From Mariniblastus sp. (GTDB lineage Bacteria > Planctomycetota > Planctomycetia > Pirellulales > Pirellulaceae): a stretch of DNA of 59,421 bases. Positions 1 through 10,228 of the stretch are shown here, in pieces. Under the pieces are notes generated by a model, which ran no database searches, was not told the origin of the DNA, and saw only the letters and a program-made list of their open reading frames with translations. Position numbers and translations under genes: made by a program. Numbering within the stretch: position 1 is the stretch's first letter; every line of letters begins with the position of its first letter. Location: NCBI GenBank assembly GCA_023300235.1, contig JALZWN010000143.1, positions 1 to 59,421 on the forward strand, read 5' to 3'.

Positions 1-21
1 CAACTTCAGTTCCATCGTCAA

Positions 22-2607
22 ATGAATTTAAAAGCAACCTTCCTCGTCAACTGCTTGTTGTTTGTGATCCCGTGTAATTTTTTTGCGATCCCAACAACCG
101 CAATCGCTCAAGTTGCTGGGAAAACGCTGTCCACTAGTTCTCGCGACACCCTCGGGACCGAAACCAATCGTTCAGCATCGGTTCGTTTAGGCGACGTCGA
201 CGGCGATGGAGATTTGGACGCGGTTGTCGCCAACGGTCGGCATTGGCCGCAGCAAAACTTTTTGTTCTTAAATCAAGGCCGCGGTAAATTCTCGGTGATG
301 CGACCGTTGGGGAACGATCGAGCAACCTCCTACGCTTGCGAACTAGCGGACTTGGACGGCGACGGCGACCTTGATGCCGCGATCGGCAACGACATGGCGC
401 TTGGCCAAATTTTGCTCAACGACGGCGACGGGAACTTTGAAACTTCTGGCCCGTTTGGCAAAGTCGCCAGCGTTCGCAGTTTGACCGTCGCAGACATCGA
501 CAACGATGGCGACAACGATATCTTGGCGACTTGCCGAGGCATACAGAACCAGATGTACCTGAACGATGGCAAGGCCAATTTCACTGCCGGGCCGACCTAC
601 GGCACTCGTCGCGATTCGACGATCGACGTTGCTGTTGCGGACGTCAATCAAGACGGACACAACGACTTAATCCTCGCCAATCGCGACCAGCAACGAAGCT
701 CGGTGCTGCTAAATGATGGCAAGCTTGGCTTCAACCAACCGATTCCTTTTGGCCCAGCCAAAGGCCAGTCACGAGCGGTTGTCGTGGGCGATCTAAACGG
801 CGATGGCAAACTTGACTGGGCGACCGGCAACATCGGCCAACCGAATACAGTGTACCTTGGTGATGGCAACGGCGGCGTGAGCAAGTCGATTGCATTTGGA
901 GCCGCCGACAGCCGAACCTACTCGCTTGCCCTGTCCGACATCGATGGCGATGGAAGTCTCGACATCGTGGCCGGAAATGCTGGCCAGCCGAACGTAGTTT
1001 TCTTCAATGAAGACAAAGCGGGTCGCTTTCGGGAGGAATCGTTTGGTGCTGCGAACGCCACTTATGGATTAATCGCAGGCGATTTGAATGGCGACGGACG
1101 ACCTGACGTAGCGGTTGCGAACTCAGACGCGTTGAACTTTGTTTATATCAATGCAATCAAAAACAAGGTTTCCACCTTGCGCAAACTAAAACCAACTTCA
1201 ACCATCCAGGTCTCTGTAGCGCAGAAAGCGAAGACCGAACAAGCGGCCATTGACGAAACTCCATTTCGCAAACGAGCCGTCTACCAGCAAACCGACTGGC
1301 CCGCGTTTCGCGGCGCTGGCGGCAGAGGCGTCGCCGAAGGGTTCTCGATTCGCACTAAGTGGAATGGGGATCCGGCGGCCAATGAAACGCCCGCCGATCG
1401 CCAAGCCAACGGCATCCTCTGGCAAACCAAAGTCCCGGGCTTAGGTCATTCAAGCCCCGTGATTTTTGGAAACAAAATCTTCTTGGTCACCGCAGTGGCC
1501 ACAGCAGACGACGTCCCGCTACAAACCAAACGCGGCGGCAACACCGCCGCCGCCGATGACAACGGCGAACAAGAATGGCTCGTCCTGTGCTACGACAAAA
1601 CCACCGGCAACGAACTGTGGCGCAAGACCGCTCGCAAATCAAAACCACGAGCCACTCGCCACCCCAAAGCCACTCACGCCAACACCAGCGTTTGCGTCGA
1701 TGGTCAACACGTACTTGCGTTCCTCGGCTCCGAAGGCCTGCACTGTTACGACATGGACGGCAAACTGATATGGGAAAAAGATCTCGGCACGATCGACGTT
1801 AGCAAGTACGGCATCGGCTGGGGCTTTGCGAGTTCGCCAGCGATCCACGGCGATCGAATCGTGATCGTCTGTGATGCTCCGGATGATCCTTATTTGTCAG
1901 CGTTGCGGCTGAGTGATGGGGAAGAGATCTGGCGGAAGTCACGGCACGGAATTTGCGAACGCGGTTGGGGCACGCCTTTGATCGATGGCGATGGTGAAGA
2001 CGCTCAAGTGGTGGTCAACGGCTTCCCGTGGATTTTGTCTTATGATTTAAAAACTGGCGAAGAGCGTTGGCGAGTCAAAGGCGGCGGCGACAATCCGATC
2101 CCGTCGGCCTTCGAGGCTCATGGCAACTTTTACATCGTCAGCGCTCACGGTGGTCCGGCGCCGATCGTTGTTGTTCGCAAGGACGCGAGTGGCAACTTGA
2201 GTGAAGCCAAGGGCGAACAGGCTGACGCTCAAGCCAACCCCGGATTGGTTTGGCGATCGGAGCGAGGCGGATCGTACATGTCCACGCCGGTGGTTTACGA
2301 GGATTTTATTTACTTGGGCAACTCCAACGGATCGGTTCGCTGCTTCAACGCGAAGACCGGCAAGCCGGCTTATCAAGCTCGCTTGGGACGCGAGGCGGGT
2401 GTGATTGCCTCGTTGGTCGCCGCTGACGGTAAGATCTTTTGTGCTTCAGAAAACGGTAAAGTCTATGTCCTGCAAGCCGGTCTGAAGTTTGAAATCCTGG
2501 CCACTAACGAAATGGGTTCGCCATGCTTCGCGACGCCGGCGTTTTCACAAGGCGTGCTGTTTGTCCGGACCACCGATCGCTTGGTAGCCATTGGAGGCCA
2601 AGAGTGA
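22..2607 (+). CDS. Exported FG-GAP/VCBS repeat protein fused to a PQQ-like (outer membrane protein assembly BamB-like) beta-propeller
   Basis: 861 aa ORF; N-terminal signal-like hydrophobic stretch; repeated 'D(I/L)DGDGxLD' FG-GAP/VCBS calcium-binding motifs in the N-terminal half; C-terminal half with 'WPAFRG', 'LCYDKTTGNELWRK', 'SSPAIHGDRIVI', 'GSVRCFNAKTGKPAY' PQQ-propeller motifs. Confidence 0.85.
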   Translation: MNLKATFLVNCLLFVIPCNFFAIPTTAIAQVAGKTLSTSSRDTLGTETNRSASVRLGDVDGDGDLDAVVANGRHWPQQNFLFLNQGRGKFSVMRPLGNDRATSYACELADLDGDGDLDAAIGNDMALGQILLNDGDGNFETSGPFGKVASVRSLTVADIDNDGDNDILATCRGIQNQMYLNDGKANFTAGPTYGTRRDSTIDVAVADVNQDGHNDLILANRDQQRSSVLLNDGKLGFNQPIPFGPAKGQSRAVVVGDLNGDGKLDWATGNIGQPNTVYLGDGNGGVSKSIAFGAADSRTYSLALSDIDGDGSLDIVAGNAGQPNVVFFNEDKAGRFREESFGAANATYGLIAGDLNGDGRPDVAVANSDALNFVYINAIKNKVSTLRKLKPTSTIQVSVAQKAKTEQAAIDETPFRKRAVYQQTDWPAFRGAGGRGVAEGFSIRTKWNGDPAANETPADRQANGILWQTKVPGLGHSSPVIFGNKIFLVTAVATADDVPLQTKRGGNTAAADDNGEQEWLVLCYDKTTGNELWRKTARKSKPRATRHPKATHANTSVCVDGQHVLAFLGSEGLHCYDMDGKLIWEKDLGTIDVSKYGIGWGFASSPAIHGDRIVIVCDAPDDPYLSALRLSDGEEIWRKSRHGICERGWGTPLIDGDGEDAQVVVNGFPWILSYDLKTGEERWRVKGGGDNPIPSAFEAHGNFYIVSAHGGPAPIVVVRKDASGNLSEAKGEQADAQANPGLVWRSERGGSYMSTPVVYEDFIYLGNSNGSVRCFNAKTGKPAYQARLGREAGVIASLVAADGKIFCASENGKVYVLQAGLKFEILATNEMGSPCFATPAFSQGVLFVRTTDRLVAIGGQE

Positions 2608-2642
2608 GTTGAGTTGATCGAGAATCGAACAACGTAGGCTCA

Positions 2643-4847
2643 CTAGCGTCGTTCGAAGATGCGACGCAGGTTGTCGCCGATGCGAGTTTCTGGTTTGTCG
2701 TTGGTTGGGACCAGAGGAGCCTGAGCGACTAACCGGTCGTCCAATTCTACGCCCAGCCACCCGTCGTGAATCACCAAGCGGGAAATCATTAACGACTGGG
2801 CTTGGGGGCGATCACGGAATTGCTTCGGCAACGCGTTCATTGAGTAGATCGGTTCGAACAGCATCTTCATGACGGTGCTGACCACCGCTCGATCGCCAAT
2901 GCGAAGTCGTTTGCCGCGGCTGGTGACGCGTGTTCCCGAATCGTCTTGGACCAATCGGATTTGCATGCCGTCGGCTTGGATCTCGTAAGCAGCGGTCATC
3001 GATAGGCGACGTATTGGTTTGGCTGATCCACCGACTTGTAACGAGTCCATGTTGATGACGAATTTGATTCGGTTGTCTTCAAAGTCGATGCGGATCGGAT
3101 CGTGGGATGCGAATTTGAATTGGGCGTCTTTCTGTTCGTTGTCGGATTGCGCCTTTGCTTTGATTCCAATTACCTGTTTCAGGTGTGCGGCTAGTTCTTG
3201 GCTGTTGAACGATTCCCCATTTAGACCAAAGCGAGCGATGGCGTTGTTGATCAAAGACTGGTGCAATTGGATTGCGACCATCGATTGGTCGGTGGTTGCG
3301 GGGCGAGCGGTGTTGGCGGCCATTTGCTCGCTGCCGGCAAGGCGATAGCGAACGATGATCTCCGAGTTGGTGGTGGCAAGTTGCATCGGAGTCGGTTCTA
3401 GGTCCAACGCAATCAAAGGCTCCAGCAAGTTGTCGTTGGCGGACTGGCGGACAGTTTTGATTCCTTTGGCGATTTCCTCTTCGACGCGTGCCTCGGCAGC
3501 CTGGGATACTTTCCGGCGGAACAACTGGTTGGTTTCGGAGGATTGCTCGCGGACCTTTTTCGTGGCGACGCGGCGAGCGATGTTACCAAAAACTGGTACG
3601 TTATCGATCTTGGACTGAATGCCAACTAGCAACTGTTTGGCGTTCGAAGTTGAGTACGCTTCTTTGCTCGCGTCGATGCCGTTGGCGTCAACGGTGATTT
3701 CTTTGTAAACCAAAAAGTTGGCTTGGCCTTGGCTCATGATACGGAAGCCTTTGGTCTTCGCAACGGTTTTTGACTGCACGTGTCCGTTGGTTTGAATCTG
3801 AAAGTTGAGCCGATTTTCGTCTGGGATCAACGCGACATTCAATTCGTTACTGACTTGGCTGCTACCCGATATTTTGGCGCCTTGGATAGTTTCGGATACC
3901 GGTTCGGCGATGGTCGGCAGTTGAGGAAGCAAGCGATTCATGAAGGCTTCCGAGATTGTCAAACGAAAGTTCGCATTGCGGTAGTGGCTTTGGATCGCTT
4001 GGGCGGCTTGTTGGTAAGCCGGGTCGTTCGACCAAAGCAAGTCTTGGACGGTGTCGTTGAGCAGGTAGCCGCTACGAGAACTTGGCTGCGTCTCGTACAG
4101 CTCCAAACGGTTGGCAAGATTGGACGGATCGACTTTCCGGCTGGCGTGCGATTTCAACAGCTGAAGGTCGCCCTCAGAGAATAATGCTTGAACGTAGTTG
4201 GATTGAGTTGTTTGGAGTGAGGGTGAATAAATCCGGGTCAACGTTTTGCGAGCGGCCAAACGTTTTGCTTTTTCGTCGTCTTCGGCTGCGAAAGCGGTTC
4301 GGAGTTCGTCGAGCTTGAGGTATTCGGACCACTCTGCTGCAACGCCGCGTAGCTGAAGATGAACCGCTGCTTGAGATGGGGGGGTGTGGTCGCTGGCGGT
4401 CGCGTCGAATTTGGCCAGTGCCGACCATGTGGTGATGCGGCGGGCGAGTTGGTACTGGAGTTTCTGAAGCTGAGCCCAGGCCAACTGGCGATCGTTCGCT
4501 GACGAGATTGATTGCGAAATGTTGTGGTACAGCCGGTCGATGCTGAGCCGCTGTTGTTCCAGCCGAGCGATACGGGTAAGTCGCTGCTGCGGAGACAGGT
4601 CGCCGGCAGTGGCGGATTCAAGAACTTGCTTGGTTTGAGCGGCCCATTGGGCGACAGCAGGGTGCTCGGCCAGATGGTCGATTGTTTCGCTCAACAGCTT
4701 CGTTGAAACCCACGGCTTGGGTTCGCTCTGTGGAGCGGCCAAAGCGGCGCTGAACGCGGAAAGGGCTAGCGATAGCCCGATGATGCTAGCAAGCAGCAAG
4801 CGGGCAGGCGATAAAATGATCTTCGGTCGTTGAGAGGTGATTTTCAA
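2643..4847 (-). CDS. Hypothetical exported protein (734 aa)
   Basis: Long ORF with N-terminal signal peptide (LLLASIIGLSLALSAFSAALAAP); no family recognised. Confidence 0.7.
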   Translation of the reverse strand: MKITSQRPKIILSPARLLLASIIGLSLALSAFSAALAAPQSEPKPWVSTKLLSETIDHLAEHPAVAQWAAQTKQVLESATAGDLSPQQRLTRIARLEQQRLSIDRLYHNISQSISSANDRQLAWAQLQKLQYQLARRITTWSALAKFDATASDHTPPSQAAVHLQLRGVAAEWSEYLKLDELRTAFAAEDDEKAKRLAARKTLTRIYSPSLQTTQSNYVQALFSEGDLQLLKSHASRKVDPSNLANRLELYETQPSSRSGYLLNDTVQDLLWSNDPAYQQAAQAIQSHYRNANFRLTISEAFMNRLLPQLPTIAEPVSETIQGAKISGSSQVSNELNVALIPDENRLNFQIQTNGHVQSKTVAKTKGFRIMSQGQANFLVYKEITVDANGIDASKEAYSTSNAKQLLVGIQSKIDNVPVFGNIARRVATKKVREQSSETNQLFRRKVSQAAEARVEEEIAKGIKTVRQSANDNLLEPLIALDLEPTPMQLATTNSEIIVRYRLAGSEQMAANTARPATTDQSMVAIQLHQSLINNAIARFGLNGESFNSQELAAHLKQVIGIKAKAQSDNEQKDAQFKFASHDPIRIDFEDNRIKFVINMDSLQVGGSAKPIRRLSMTAAYEIQADGMQIRLVQDDSGTRVTSRGKRLRIGDRAVVSTVMKMLFEPIYSMNALPKQFRDRPQAQSLMISRLVIHDGWLGVELDDRLVAQAPLVPTNDKPETRIGDNLRRIFERR

Positions 4848-5081
4848 CGAGCTTCTCCGGGGCGAACGGTGGGTACCATTTACTTATCGGAGCAAGTTGG
4901 CTGTAGGTTCGATACAAATTAAATCACTTCTGAGTTTTCGATGACAGCACTTGTTTTGCATGCAATTTCGCGACAGGCCGGCTTGCGGTGACTTTGCCGA
5001 ACAGGTGGTAAAGAGCCGAGTTTTTAGCACAACCGAATTTTACTTCGGCAAATTCGATTCAATGATCGAATTTGGCTGGAG

Positions 5082-5720
5082 TTATCGTTTCAGCGTTGCG
5101 ATGACTGCGGGCGAATATTCGCGGATCGCCCAGTCGTCGGCCAAGGGCAAATGGGTGTGCTCAAACCGGCGGTCCGATTCAACCACGAAAATGCTCTCCG
5201 GCGGGGCAAGCGAGATGAGGCTATCGAGCATGGTCATGAGTTCTTCGGTGCGGTCGACAAAGAAATCGTAGGGGGGGCAACAAAAAACCATCCACGGTTC
5301 GGCGGGGTGGTCGGCGGGGTTTTTGACGAACTGTCGCACCCAAAAGAACGTATCAGAGGCATGGACTTGTGCCGCTGCGGCGACGTCGAGTGTTTGAATG
5401 TTTTGCTGGATGATTTTGACGGTTGGAAAGTGGCGTTCGATCATTGTAGCCGCGGTGGCTCCGCGACTGACGGCTTCCAAGCCGATGGCGCCGGTGCCGG
5501 CGAACAGGTCGAAGACGGCTTTTTCTTTGACCCAGCCACCGACTAGGTTAAAAAGGGCTTCGCGAATATTGTCTTTCATGGGCCTGGTGACCGGATCGCC
5601 CGAGTAGTCGATGATTCGCCCACGGAAGGTTCCGCCAATGATGCGGAGTTTCCCTTGCGGCGCTTGGGCTTGGTTGGAGTTCCAGTTTTTCAGGTGTCTG
5701 CCGCGTTTATTTCGAGTCAT
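5082..5720 (-). CDS. rsmD: 16S rRNA (guanine(966)-N(2))-methyltransferase RsmD family
   Basis: 'GKLRIIGGTFRGRIID...TRPMKDNIREALFNLV...VFDLFAGTGAIGLEAVSRGA' is characteristic of RsmD; the usual DPPY/F motif reads CCPPYDFF. Confidence 0.85.
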   Translation of the reverse strand: MTRNKRGRHLKNWNSNQAQAPQGKLRIIGGTFRGRIIDYSGDPVTRPMKDNIREALFNLVGGWVKEKAVFDLFAGTGAIGLEAVSRGATAATMIERHFPTVKIIQQNIQTLDVAAAAQVHASDTFFWVRQFVKNPADHPAEPWMVFCCPPYDFFVDRTEELMTMLDSLISLAPPESIFVVESDRRFEHTHLPLADDWAIREYSPAVIATLKR

Positions 5721-5844
5721 GAAGTTTGTCGCAAGAGTCTTTGAGTGTGGTGAGCGAGTGGTTTGAAGTCGCTTCGCTTCTAATCTTTGAATGTTCGTTA
5801 TACTCTATAGTATTAGTAGTCCATCAAAATAGTATCCCCACTGT

Positions 5845-7113
5845 TTGAATCAGCTCATGACGTTTTCATTTTCGACCATCAAATTGACGAGTTTGGCTCT
5901 CTTTTTCGCCTGTGTGCTTGGTATCAGCAGCGGTTGGGCTCAGATTATGCAACCGGATGAAAAGCCCGCGCCACCGCCTAAGAACGTGGTCTTGGCGTAT
6001 CCGGTCGGCCAATTGGAAGCGATGTCGTTGGACCAGTTGAATGCCGAATTGGACGGGTTATTGCCTGGTTTTCGTGAGTCTCTGAAGGCCATGTGGGCGG
6101 CCAAAGCCCAGTATCAGCACGCTTCAAAAAACGACTCTTACGGCTACGGCAAGGCTTGGCGGGAGAATGCAACGCTTGGGCAAGTGAGCTACCAAAAGAT
6201 CAAAGAGCTTTCGCTGGAGATTTATCTGAAGGCCCAACAGCCCACTGAGGATCAATTCCGTTTGGCGTTTCAAATGGCGTTAGTGTCCGGCGATGACGGC
6301 CGGATCGGGGCGGCCAATCGCGTGCTGAAAAAAATGCTGGAGCTTCGCCCAGACGATGAGTCGGTTTGGGGGAGTGCCGCTCGGATTGCGGCTTTCACCA
6401 ACGACTATCAAATCGCCGATCGCTTGCTTCAAGAGAAGCCCAAGCTGATCGAAGAATTGCCTCAGCAAGAGACGATTCTGTTTGCGACGCTTAAAGGATT
6501 TGGTGAGCGATGGGAAAAAGAGAAAACGATTCGTGAAGCCGAGGCCAAGGCTGATGATTTGCCGCGAGTTGAGTTCACGACTTCAAAGGGCAAGATCGTG
6601 ATTGAGCTGTTTGAAAATGAAGCCCCTGATACCGTGGGCAACTTTGTTCATTTGGTAGAATCTGGGTTTTACGAGGGTGCTTTCTTTCATCAAGTACTGC
6701 GGAATTTTCGGGCGCAAACTGGGCTGTACTCTAGAAATCGACGTCCGCCGACAGACTATGAGATTACCAGCGAGGCCAAAGCTGACAACGCACGTAAAAT
6801 TTTTCGTGGCACGATCGCGACAATCCCTCGAGGCTTCACCGTCGGTGCTTCGGAATTCAGTATCTATACCGCACCGAATCCGTTTGCGAACGAAGAATAC
6901 GAAGAAACGGTCTTTGGCCGAGTTATCGCGGGGATGGATGTCGTCGATATACTGAAAGTGAACGCTCGTTTTCGCAAAGGTTCGTCCGTCAGTGAGCGTG
7001 TAAATTCGAAGCAAGGCGATATGCCGGACGACTATATCGTGTCCGCAAAAGTTCTCAGGAAGCGGCCGAATGTGGATTATCAGCCAAAAAAACTATCAAC
7101 GAGCAAAAAATAG
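5845..7113 (+). CDS. Exported cyclophilin-type peptidyl-prolyl isomerase-like protein
   Basis: Signal peptide; C-terminal 'VEFTTSKGKIVIELFENEAPDTVGNFVHLVESGFYEGAFFHQVLRNFRAQTG...FGRVIAGMDVVD' cyclophilin fold motifs. Confidence 0.8.
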   Translation: MNQLMTFSFSTIKLTSLALFFACVLGISSGWAQIMQPDEKPAPPPKNVVLAYPVGQLEAMSLDQLNAELDGLLPGFRESLKAMWAAKAQYQHASKNDSYGYGKAWRENATLGQVSYQKIKELSLEIYLKAQQPTEDQFRLAFQMALVSGDDGRIGAANRVLKKMLELRPDDESVWGSAARIAAFTNDYQIADRLLQEKPKLIEELPQQETILFATLKGFGERWEKEKTIREAEAKADDLPRVEFTTSKGKIVIELFENEAPDTVGNFVHLVESGFYEGAFFHQVLRNFRAQTGLYSRNRRPPTDYEITSEAKADNARKIFRGTIATIPRGFTVGASEFSIYTAPNPFANEEYEETVFGRVIAGMDVVDILKVNARFRKGSSVSERVNSKQGDMPDDYIVSAKVLRKRPNVDYQPKKLSTSKK

Positions 7114-7182
7114 CGTTTCGCTGATTCTGATAAATTCGATATGATTGACGACCGACGCAAACTGTTCCAATAAAGCAAAGCA

Positions 7183-8799
7183 ATGATCAACCCTTCTCAA
7201 GTGAACCTTCGAAATGTTGTTGCGAACTGCCTTACGGTTTCGCTGTTGATATTGCCCAGCTTCGCATCCGCTCAGGGATTGCTTGGGACGCCCAACGATT
7301 CTTCGGGGCTCCAAGTCGAATCTGCGTCTGACCCAGTCGTTCAAGAGCCCACCGTTGTGACGCTTCCGGGAGCGATCTCTGAATTCGGTTCCGCGACCAA
7401 AGAGGCTGGCTCGATGACCAAAGATGCTGCTGGTTCCACAACTAAAACCACCGATGCAACGAACAATGGTGGTGAATCGGAGGACGGGCTGACAGTGGAG
7501 GAACAGCGAGCAGCTTGGAGGGCTGAACTAGAGAAATTGACGTTTGCCGAGATTGTCAAAAAGATTCGCGACGATGAGAGGAAGATTAATTGGCGGTATA
7601 TAAACATCCCGCTAGGGTACGCAGCGAAGCAACGAGAGTTTCAAAATGCGATTAAGGCTTTGAAAGGCGAAGTCGTTGTTTTGAATGAATTGTTGGAGCC
7701 AGCGGCGGTTGAGGCTTTTCGTTCGGATCCGACAGGCAGTCGAGCTGCGGCAGCGAAAGTCTTTGAGGTGCTGGCGAGTAAGTTGTCGCCGCGTGGACGG
7801 GATTCAAGATACGATCCTCAAGAAGGCCTGCGTTTGGTGAACACGATTCTTGAAATCAAAGGCGGCGACATCGGCAAGGATCCGGGAGTTAGGCCGTTGC
7901 CTGAAGACGAATCGTTTATCAATGTGATCTATCAAGGCTACCTGGCGAGCTATGGTCTGCAAGACTTCGAAAGTGCCGAAGCGTTTATTTCGCGGCTAGA
8001 GAATATGGACATCGGGCTAGATCCAGAGGTGCGAAAGAACTTTGATGCAACCGTTGAAGCTTGGGAAGAAGAACAAGCACTGCGGGCCGAAGAGGCGCGA
8101 GTTGATAACTTGCCTCGAGTAAAGTTGGAGACAACTCATGGCGATGTGGTGATTGAGTTATTTGAAAACCAAGCTCCCAATACCGTGGCAAACTTTATCA
8201 AGTTGACCCAGGAAGGCTACTACGATGGTTTGGAGTTCTTCCAAGTTGTGCCCAGCAATTATGCTCGATCTGGCTGTACGACCAACGACGGAACCACACA
8301 TCCAGGCTATCGGATTCGCAATGAGTTTGAAAACGGCCGGAGACATTTTGCTGGAACAGTCGTCATGCAGAATGATGGTGAAGACACCGCTGGGGCCCAG
8401 TTTATTATCCTGCACCGACCGGACCCCAACCTCAAAGAAAAGGTCGTTTCGTTTGGTCGTGTCATCGAAGGACTAGAAAACGTTTACTCTTTTAAAACCG
8501 TAAACCGTATTCGCACTGCTGGTGGTGAGGCAACGATCATTAACAAAGCGACTGTGGTTCGTGCGCCATCGTTCGAGCACAAGCTAGAGACCATCGATGA
8601 TGCCTCGGGGTTGCTATTTGAAGACCCCGACAAGGTTCTACCGAAAGGCTCGTCGTCCCGGACATCAAACAATTCGGTTGCTCGACCTAAATCAAGCTAT
8701 CTTCCGACCACTCTGCCACCAAGTGGATTTTCGGCTCGCCCGGCTGTGGTCCCAAGTGGTTCGGCGAATCGTCCCTCGAGCGGTTCTGGCACTCGTTAG
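7183..8799 (+). CDS. Exported cyclophilin-type peptidyl-prolyl isomerase-like protein (tandem paralogue of upstream gene)
   Basis: Signal peptide; 'VKLETTHGDVVIELFENQAPNTVANFIKLTQEGYYDGLEFFQVVPSNYARSG...FGRVIEGLENVYS'; Ser/Pro/Arg-rich C-terminal tail. Confidence 0.8.
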   Translation: MINPSQVNLRNVVANCLTVSLLILPSFASAQGLLGTPNDSSGLQVESASDPVVQEPTVVTLPGAISEFGSATKEAGSMTKDAAGSTTKTTDATNNGGESEDGLTVEEQRAAWRAELEKLTFAEIVKKIRDDERKINWRYINIPLGYAAKQREFQNAIKALKGEVVVLNELLEPAAVEAFRSDPTGSRAAAAKVFEVLASKLSPRGRDSRYDPQEGLRLVNTILEIKGGDIGKDPGVRPLPEDESFINVIYQGYLASYGLQDFESAEAFISRLENMDIGLDPEVRKNFDATVEAWEEEQALRAEEARVDNLPRVKLETTHGDVVIELFENQAPNTVANFIKLTQEGYYDGLEFFQVVPSNYARSGCTTNDGTTHPGYRIRNEFENGRRHFAGTVVMQNDGEDTAGAQFIILHRPDPNLKEKVVSFGRVIEGLENVYSFKTVNRIRTAGGEATIINKATVVRAPSFEHKLETIDDASGLLFEDPDKVLPKGSSSRTSNNSVARPKSSYLPTTLPPSGFSARPAVVPSGSANRPSSGSGTR

Positions 8800-9146
8800 A
8801 ACCCGTGCGGTAACGCTTAATCTTCCTCGTTGCCGCCAAATTGGTCGATGATTGTGTAGTCGGTTGCAAGCATGTTGTTGGCGGATCATTTTAAGCCGTT
8901 GGTGTCATGGGATACATTCCGTGCACCTTGCTTGCTGTTGGCTACTCGAAAAGATGGACCAGAATGTCCACTTTACGGTAAACGCCAGTTTAGAGATTGA
9001 TTGATCGCCCCCAGGACGACAATAATAACACAAGGTGTTGCGCGAGTTTTGGTGTTAGCGATCCTCGATTCGCAAGCCGAAGACATTGCAGCCCTCTTCC
9101 AGATAAGCTTTTTACGTTTATTTCATATTGTTTTTAGGAAGTTATA

Positions 9147-10121
9147 ATGCGATCAAATTCTTCATCGCGAGGTTTTACCCTCGTCGAATTACTCGTGGTC
9201 ATTGCGATTATTGGTATCTTAATCGGGATGTTATTGCCTGCGGTGCAGCAGGTGCGTGAAGCGGCTCGCCGTACTCAGTGCTTGAACAATTGCAAACAAA
9301 TTGGTTTGGCTGCGCTCAATTATGAGAGCGCTCTGATGAGTTACCCTCCGATTGTATTTTCGGTCCCGGGCTCCACCTTGAGAGGCCATTCAACTTGGCT
9401 TCAACTGTTGCCTTACATGGAACAGCAAAGCTTGCAGGACGCGATATACGAACGAGCTCGAAACACTGTGACCGGAAGATCTCTTTTTAATTTGGACCAT
9501 GACACGCCGGTTGAGTTTGATTCTCCTGTATTCCTCCTCTGCCCAAGTATGATCGAAGCAGAGGTTGTAGTGGACGTTGAAGAAGGCAATCCGACCAATC
9601 AATCATCACGCGTCGACTTCTTGCCCGTCATTGGCACTTTTAAGTCACCGTCGGGCAACGGCAGCGGAATTAAAATAACTCCCGGGATTTCCGCTAACTT
9701 TGAACTCGATATTAATTTCTACACTCGGCCCTATAACGGCGTTCCGATAGGTGGTATCACCGACGGTACATCAAACACAATGTACGTTGGTGAGTCCCAA
9801 GGACAGATGTTTGGAAATAGGCGGACACAAGCCTCGAATATTTTCTCAAACACAGGGGCTTCGATCAACTATGGTTCTTTTTTTGGCCCCGGCGTTGACG
9901 CCTTTGTTGGCCTCGAAAATGTCTACCTCAATCCAATAATAACTCCTAGCGGAGATACGGAGCAAGTGTTCGCAGTAGACCAACTTAGCTCGCCACACCC
10001 AGGAACAGTAAATTTTACATTTGGTGATGGATCAACCCACGCTATTCCTCGCAGTACCGACGATGTCGTTTTGGACGGTTTAGCGACCTGTTCTAACGGT
10101 GAAGTTATCGGCGAATTCTAG
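9147..10121 (+). CDS. DUF1559 domain-containing protein with prepilin-type N-terminal cleavage/methylation signal
   Basis: 'RGFTLVELLVVIAIIGILIGMLLPAVQQVREAARRTQCLNNCKQIGLAALNYES' and C-terminal 'HPGTVNFTFGDGSTHAI', typical of planctomycete DUF1559 proteins. Confidence 0.93.
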   Translation: MRSNSSSRGFTLVELLVVIAIIGILIGMLLPAVQQVREAARRTQCLNNCKQIGLAALNYESALMSYPPIVFSVPGSTLRGHSTWLQLLPYMEQQSLQDAIYERARNTVTGRSLFNLDHDTPVEFDSPVFLLCPSMIEAEVVVDVEEGNPTNQSSRVDFLPVIGTFKSPSGNGSGIKITPGISANFELDINFYTRPYNGVPIGGITDGTSNTMYVGESQGQMFGNRRTQASNIFSNTGASINYGSFFGPGVDAFVGLENVYLNPIITPSGDTEQVFAVDQLSSPHPGTVNFTFGDGSTHAIPRSTDDVVLDGLATCSNGEVIGEF

Positions 10122-10177
10122 TAAAACTGCTCGAGTGATTTTCTGCCAGTTTAATCCATTGGCTCTGTCAATTTAAT

Positions 10178-10212
10178 GCCCATCCGTATCTTCGGGTGGG
10201 CCTTTATCTTTT
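10178..10212 (+). terminator. Rho-independent terminator after the DUF1559 gene
   Basis: gcccatccg-tatctt-cgggtgggc hairpin followed by ctttatctttt. Confidence 0.7.
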
Positions 10213-10228
10213 AAAGTTGGAGGTTTGC

